Part shown: piece after piece, positions 59,027 through 64,000 of the stretch
Numbering within the stretch: the first letter of the stretch is position 1
How the letters are laid out: the number at the start of each line of letters is the position of its first letter
Assembly (NCBI GenBank): GCA_944474755.1
Contig: OX104115.1
Location: 69,168,993-69,232,992, forward strand
Reading direction: 5' to 3'
Length of the DNA stretch: 64,000 nucleotides
Source: Limnoperna fortunei
Lineage: Eukaryota; Mollusca; Bivalvia; Mytilida; Modiolidae
The notes under the pieces: generated by a model
What the model was told of the DNA's origin: nothing
What the model saw: the letters and a program-made list of their open reading frames with translations, nothing else
Database searches by the model: none
Position numbers and translations under genes: made by a program

Positions 59027-60996
59027 CGAAGTTGAGTATCATTTGCATTCCTTAACTGAACATTTTGAAACTGATAATGATCCTCAAAATATAGTCACAG
59101 TTTAAAATAGGCTTACGAAAGCATATAATTTTTGGAAACATAAAATTAAACCTAGCGATTTTATCATGAATGTTATTATCTTCGGTTACAGGCTCGAATT
59201 CATTAATATTCCACAAAAAATTTTGCTTAGAAACAATAAATCTGCCTTGGATCACGCGGAATTCACAAAAAATGCTATTTTAGAGCTTATTAAAAAGATC
59301 TGATTTTAGAAGTGTAAGAACTCCCACATTGTGTAAATCCTCTCTCTGTTTCTATGTCCCAAAATAAAAAACCAAGGCTAATTTTAGACTTGGGTCACGT
59401 AAACGCATGTATTGCCAGAAGGAAGGTAAAATTTGAAGGTGCTGTAGAAGGTTTATCATTTGCTAGAAAAGGCAATTTTATGTTGAAATATGATTTAACC
59501 AGTGGTTATCATCACATCAATATCCACACAGATTATTTTACGTTTTTAGGATTCTCGTGGAAATTCGAATATGTTACAAAGTATTTTGTCTTCACAGTTT
59601 TACCGTTTGGTTTAAGTAGTTCAGGGTATATTTTTACTAAAACGTTACGTCATTTAGTTAAATACTGGAGATCTTTGGGTATTAAAATCATTATGTACTT
59701 AGACGATGGATGGATTTGCGACAGTTTAGATAATTGTATTAATATTTCGCAGGTTATTCAAAACGACCTCGATTGTGCAGGTTTTTTAGTAAACCAAGAA
59801 AAAAGTCAATGGGAACCTGTGCTGTTATTAGATTGGCTTGGTTTTACTTGGAATCTTCGTGACGGCTATATAGATATACCTCAATACAAACTAGACAATC
59901 TTTGCATGAAGTTCGCTAGCCTGCAGAACAACACCGCTATCACCTTTAGACAGATAGCATCTGTGGTTGGCTCCATTTTTTCCTTGAAATTTGCCTACGG
60001 TCCAATTTGTCAATTTTTTACGAGGCATTTATCGATGTTAGTGGCGCTTAAAACCTCTTGGGATGAAAAAGTTAAACTTTCCGCAGCGGCTATCGCAGAG
60101 ATAAACTTTTGGTCAGAGAATGTGTATTCCCTTTCTCCCAGAGTAATTGCACCTTGGTTCAGGAAGCCTGAAAGAGTTATTTACACAGACGCAAGTGATC
60201 ACGCAGGAGCAGGTGTTTTACTAGATTCAATACATGAAATATTTCATTGTATGTGGAATGATTATGTACGTGTACAAAGCTCCACCTTTAGAGAGCTAAA
60301 AGCTGTTGAATTAATTTTAGAGACCTTTGGACATATACTAAGAAATAAATTGTAAAGCTTTATTCTGACAATCAGAATGTAGTTAGAATTACACAAATTG
60401 GAAGTATGAAACCAGAATTACAGGACTTAGCATTTTCAATATACAAGATTTGTCTAGAACATAATATAGATCCGTCTGTCGCTTGGGTACAAAGAGACCT
60501 CAATTGCGAGGTGGATTTCATCAGTAAAATGTTTGATTTCGATGACTGGAGCGTTAGTGACAAGATTTTTAAATTTTTCGATAAAATTTGGGGTCCTTTC
60601 ACTTGTGATATTTTCGCAAATAGTGATAACCACAAACTTGCAAAATTTTATTCTCTGTTTTGGACACCAGGCACTTCAGGTGTAGACGCATTTGCTTTCG
60701 ATTGGTCCTTAGATTTTAAACTGGATAGTTCCACCAGTTCACCTCATTAATAAAACTATAAGCTTTCTCACACAGTGTAGAGCTAGAGGCACACTGGTTA
60801 TACCTAAATGGACATCGGCCGCATTTTGCCTTCTCTTGTAAATTTATACGGCGAGTTTTTGCCCTTTATATTGTTCATTTCGAATATAAAAATCCTACTA
60901 ATTTTTTCGTACCTGGCTCTGATAAAAATAGTATATTTGCATTACAGACTTTTCAAAGTAATGTGTTAGTTCTTAGAATAGATGGTACTCGTACGT
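58910..60996 (+). pseudogene. Ngaro RT-RNase H polyprotein (copy 2), broken
   Basis: Its best-preserved block, 59354-60355 (333 codons), spans the whole RT (LKYDLTSGYHHINIH, VLPFGLSSSGYIFTKTL, MYLDDGWICD) and half of RNase H (YTDASDHAGAGVLL, FRELKAVEL) without a break. It retains 15 bases near 60090 that copy 1 lacks. Breaks: TAA at 59102-59104, the TAA at 59315 shared with copy 1, a missing T at ~60352, an extra T at ~60714 and further indels near 60830-60875. Confidence 0.85.
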
Positions 60997-61228
60997 CAAA
61001 TGTGTAAAGAATTTGTGTTCATCTGTAATTATGGAATACGCAAGGAGGACTGTACTCCTTTAGAGAGGACTGTACTCTCTGAATATTACTTGTGTATTAC
61101 CTTGAGAGGGAGAACTGTTCTCTAGTATTTATATTTATCAGTTTCATACTGTTATTTGATACTGTCTTGTTTAATATTTGTAATATTTCTAATGTTATCA
61201 TTTATTATTCTGATAATTTTTTACAGAT
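60997..61228 (+). other. candidate spliceosomal intron (copy 2)
   Basis: Same donor (GTACGT), hairpins and acceptor (TTTTTTACAG) as 48429-48664, conserved in position. The three hairpins are unchanged. Confidence 0.45.
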
Positions 61229-62239
61229 ATCGAAACTGGTCGTACTCATTGGGACGAATTAGGGAAGTACAGAAGGCACGGTGAATTTTCAGAGACGGGT
61301 CCAAAGTTTACCAAGCATTGTAAAGAATTCGAAATCTGAAGCTACTAACAAAAAATATGACATTTACTTTTCCAAATTCCAGCGTTGGTGTGTAGAGTTC
61401 AAATTTTGTTCTTTGCCCGCTTCAGTCACGACTGTGGCTCTTTTCCTTGGGAGGACTTATTCAACAAAGAGTTTCCGTTTCTATTTTGGAAGCTTACTTT
61501 TATAGTATTAACTGGTTCCACAGGTTTTCATTGAAAGTAAACCCGTGTAAGGATAATTTTATTTCTCTGATTTTGGAAGGTGGTAAGCGAATGCTAGCTT
61601 GGCCTCTGAATAAAAAAGAACCGATTACAAAAGATATTTTGCTAAAACTTGTCCGCCTTCATACCGAGGTCCCTAATAACCTTGTCCGTTTGCGTACTTG
61701 CGTATTGTGTCTATTAGGGTTTTCCGGTTTCTTCAGGTACAGTGAACTCTCCAATATCCGTATGTCTGATCTTGTCTGGAAGGACAACTATCTAGAAGTA
61801 AATATCCCCAAAAGCAAAACTGATATTTATAGACGAGGGAACTCAGTTATTATCGGAAAAACCGGTAACGAACTCGGTCTTATTTTTTGGCTTAAAAGGT
61901 ACATTTCATTAGCAGGTCTCAATTCAAATTCAGATGAGTTTTTATTTACTGCAGTTAGTTTTATCAAAGGCAAAGGTATATATCAATAAGTACAAGGCTC
62001 TCTCATATACGAGAGCTAGAGAAATATTAAGGTTTGCCCTTAATGAAATAGGCCTCGATAGCTCTAAGTATGTTTTGCACAGTTTAAGGAGTGGTGGAGT
62101 CACTGCTGCTTCAAACAATAATGTCTCCGATAGACTTCTGAAAGTACATGGCCGATGGGTCACGGACAAAGCCAAAGATGGCTACATCAAGGATAGCATA
62201 GAACAGAAAATTTCGGTTTCTATGAATCTAGGTTTATAA
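61229..62239 (+). pseudogene. Ngaro tyrosine recombinase (copy 2), frameshifted
   Basis: It has the same catalytic boxes as copy 1 (FFRYSEL, LHSLRSGG, HGRW, GYIKDS). An extra G at ~61300 is private. The one-base frame change at the FLG/GLIQQR junction (~61450) is shared with copy 1. From 61447 the frame stays open for 180 codons, longer than in copy 1, then a break at ~61988 precedes the last 101 codons. Confidence 0.85.
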
Positions 62240-62266
62240 AAAAAAACAAAAAAACACCCCTTTGTC

Positions 62267-62376
62267 ATGCGATCTTGTAACGAACGCACAACCCAACATG
62301 TGTTGTTATTTTGTATACTAGTGAGTAAAAGAAAATATTTATTTACGGACGAGTGAAACGCGGGAGGAAATAAATT
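62267..62376 (+). repeat. split direct repeat B1 (copy 2)
   Basis: Equivalent of 49695-49803, abutting A2. Confidence 0.9.
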
Positions 62377-62553
62377 CATTTCTTTTCGGTCTTTTTGGTA
62401 TCTTTTCATAAGTTTTGATATGCAAATTAGATTGAATTCCTGTATGCACGGGTGCCTTTGGCGGGTGGTATATAAAGAAAACTTCTGGCGTGTTCGATTA
62501 ATGCGACGTTCGTTACAAGTGTAGTAAGACAAAGAAGTTGTCCTAGGTTTATT
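62372..62553 (+). repeat. split direct repeat A2 (copy 2)
   Basis: Second copy of 58025-58206. Confidence 0.9.
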
Positions 62554-62709
62554 CCCTCCGCCCCCCCCCCCTTTTTTCGACTCCAGACTAGGTTTTTTTT
62601 TACCCAGTTCCACTTAGTGATTGAAAAATGTACACTTTTAATACTTAGTATTTCATGTTATGGAAAATTAATATATATGACATGCATTAATGTAGTTATG
62701 TATTAATAA

Positions 62710-62818
62710 ATGCGATCTTGTAACGAATGCACAACCCAACATGTGTTGTTATTTTGTATACTAGTGAGTAAAAGAAAATATTTATTTACCGAAGTGTGAA
62801 ACGAGGGAGGAAATAAAT
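62710..62818 (+). repeat. split direct repeat B2 (copy 2), right end
   Basis: Second copy of B1, ending AAATAAAT. Confidence 0.9.
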
Positions 62819-63359
62819 TAGTTATAATACAATACTATAAATATGTAATAATAATATTCAGCTTAAGTCAAATATATGGCACATACATTACAAAACAAAT
62901 TTTCAATTTTATACAGTTCTTTACAAAGTTTACAAAACTGCAATGGTCTCTGTGATTCTTTTGCAGGGATTGAGCACTAAATTCTCGGTCATTTTAAAGA
63001 TTGTACGGGGAAGAAAAAACGCATTTATTATATTTCCAATGAAATAACAAGCACTTTAACAATTGATTTTGTTATTACGTCGAGAAGTTGGCATACATTT
63101 TAAGACGGGAAACGCAAAATAAGAGTTTAATAACTGGCACGTAAAACTCGGGTTGGTGGATTTAATTACCTCCCTTTTTGAACATTTAAATGTTGTCATG
63201 TACTAACTAAAAAGTTAAATTTTTGTATTTGCTTATTTATTTAACATTTTACGGAATTCAAGAATATTTAACAATAAATACGTTAACCTGCTAACCATAT
63301 AGAATATATACTTCTAATGTTTTAAGATGTTGCATGGTGTCTTTACTCCCATATTCTTT
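62819..63359 (+). other. host flank within the duplication (copy 2)
   Basis: Matches 50248-50784; no gene supported. Confidence 0.35.
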
Positions 63360-63613
63360 TCCATTTTTTGTGTGGAAACATTCCAGCAGCACCTGCATAT
63401 GAAGGATACATATCCCAATTGATCCGTTACTCCAGAGCCTTATTTTCTATCCTTTGATTTGGGTATCTGCTGACGGTGACGGTACTAAACTAGAGGTTCA
63501 TGGTGGCGAGATTGAAGTCATCATTATCGTCATCACGAGTTGGCTGACCGTAACAGAATATCTTTGTCGCAAATGGTCAATTATAATTTCCGTTTGTTCT
63601 ACTCGTTTATTTA
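63360..63613 (+). pseudogene. RT-like retroelement gene, C-terminal fragment (copy 2)
   Basis: Duplicate of 50785-51042, with the same GNIPAAPAYEGYISQLIRYS reading and the same stops, so it was already decayed when the segment was duplicated. Confidence 0.55.
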
Positions 63614-64000
63614 TGGATTATGAAGAACCCCTCACTGGATGTGGCTAATTACCGGAGATTTTAACCAGACTACACGACTGGCGCCACGCGTGAAACAAGA
63701 AATGCTTACCATTTCAGTAAGACTCGCCCCTGGTTATAGTGTCACTTTGTGTCTGGTTTTGTGTCCGACTATTTGTTGTTTTCCTTTTTTTTCTACCACA
63801 GTTTTGTCTGTCCTTGACTTATTCTCTAAAGAATACCCCTGGGTATCTTGGATTTTTTTCTTAATTCGAAGACAATACTTAAAAACTGAATTAGGATTTT
63901 CTGCAACCTTTGATTTTAAGTGTAAGACAATTTAAGAAAACACCAAACAACACATTTTAAAAATTATATATTTATTATTCAAATTTATTTTTGATTTGTT

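Larger units (their letters stand above)
58025..62818 (+). mobile_element. Ngaro-like tyrosine-recombinase retrotransposon, copy 2
   Basis: Same structure as copy 1: A1 58025-58206, coding, B1 62267-62376, A2 62372-62553, spacer, B2 62710-62818. The left flank (AATGTCTTTT) and right flank (TAGTTATAATAC) equal those of copy 1, so it is a duplicate. It keeps several segments lost in copy 1 and has lesions of its own. Confidence 0.85.
57500..64000 (+). repeat. large duplication, copy 2 (runs off the window)
   Basis: Matches 44979-51430 throughout, with many single-base and homopolymer-length differences. It is cut by the window end just before the position of the exon at 51447. Confidence 0.9.

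Noticed and set aside
45508..62818. Two independent Ngaro insertions
   Set aside because: Host flanks on both sides are the same, so they arose by duplication of the locus.

Overview
The window is eukaryotic nuclear DNA: AT-rich, with sparse short exons bounded by GT/AG splice sites and many interspersed repeats. There are no operons or bacterial signals. The repeat types (tRNA-headed SINEs ending in a 'GCGTTAAACACCATTC'-like tail, a Ngaro/DIRS-type tyrosine-recombinase retrotransposon, Crypton-derived recombinase sequence, tandem-core foldback elements) and frequent ACATGTACATGT runs point to a bivalve mollusc. I cannot name the species.

Layout. 0-0.65 kb: end of a decayed Crypton-type recombinase ORF. 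0.9-1.9 kb: two hairpin (MITE-like) elements. 2.2-6.2 kb: minus-strand exons of an unidentified coiled-coil gene; the three 3'-most exons join in compatible phase. 6.76-11.62 kb: a 4.86-kb non-coding element with Tc1/mariner-like ends (TA + CAGT...), subterminal palindrome arrays and a ~2.9-kb core of a 52-bp satellite, homogenised into a three-monomer higher-order repeat. 11.6-24.7 kb: mostly non-coding, with SINEs, a minus-strand C-terminal exon pair at 16.8-17.2 kb, a hairpin element, a 1.15-kb foldback element around a ~172-bp tandem core (18-19.1 kb) and a long TTTA microsatellite. 24.7-29.9 kb: a very recent 2.59-kb tandem duplication that copies the last exon of a claudin/PMP22-like four-TM gene (preceding exon at 33.1 kb) and whose breakpoint lies inside a dead Tc1 transposon. 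31.3-35.3 kb: SINE, RT-family fragment, decayed LINE. 39.8-44.3 kb: TRIM-like B-box pseudogene followed by a fairly long but broken LINE. 45-51.4 kb and 57.5-64 kb: two copies of a large duplication, each carrying the same Ngaro-like element with split direct repeats (A1, coding, B1-A2, B2) plus the same host flanks. 51.4-57.3 kb: host exons on both strands, short tandem duplications and a truncated LINE.

The window is thus mobile-element-dominated intergenic and intronic DNA with pieces of at least four host genes. Its most unusual features are the two tandem-core foldback elements, the Ngaro pair with a candidate spliceosomal intron and shared plus private lesions, and the recently duplicated terminal exon. 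Frame breaks are common, and many differences between the Ngaro copies are homopolymer indels, so some lesions could be assembly errors.
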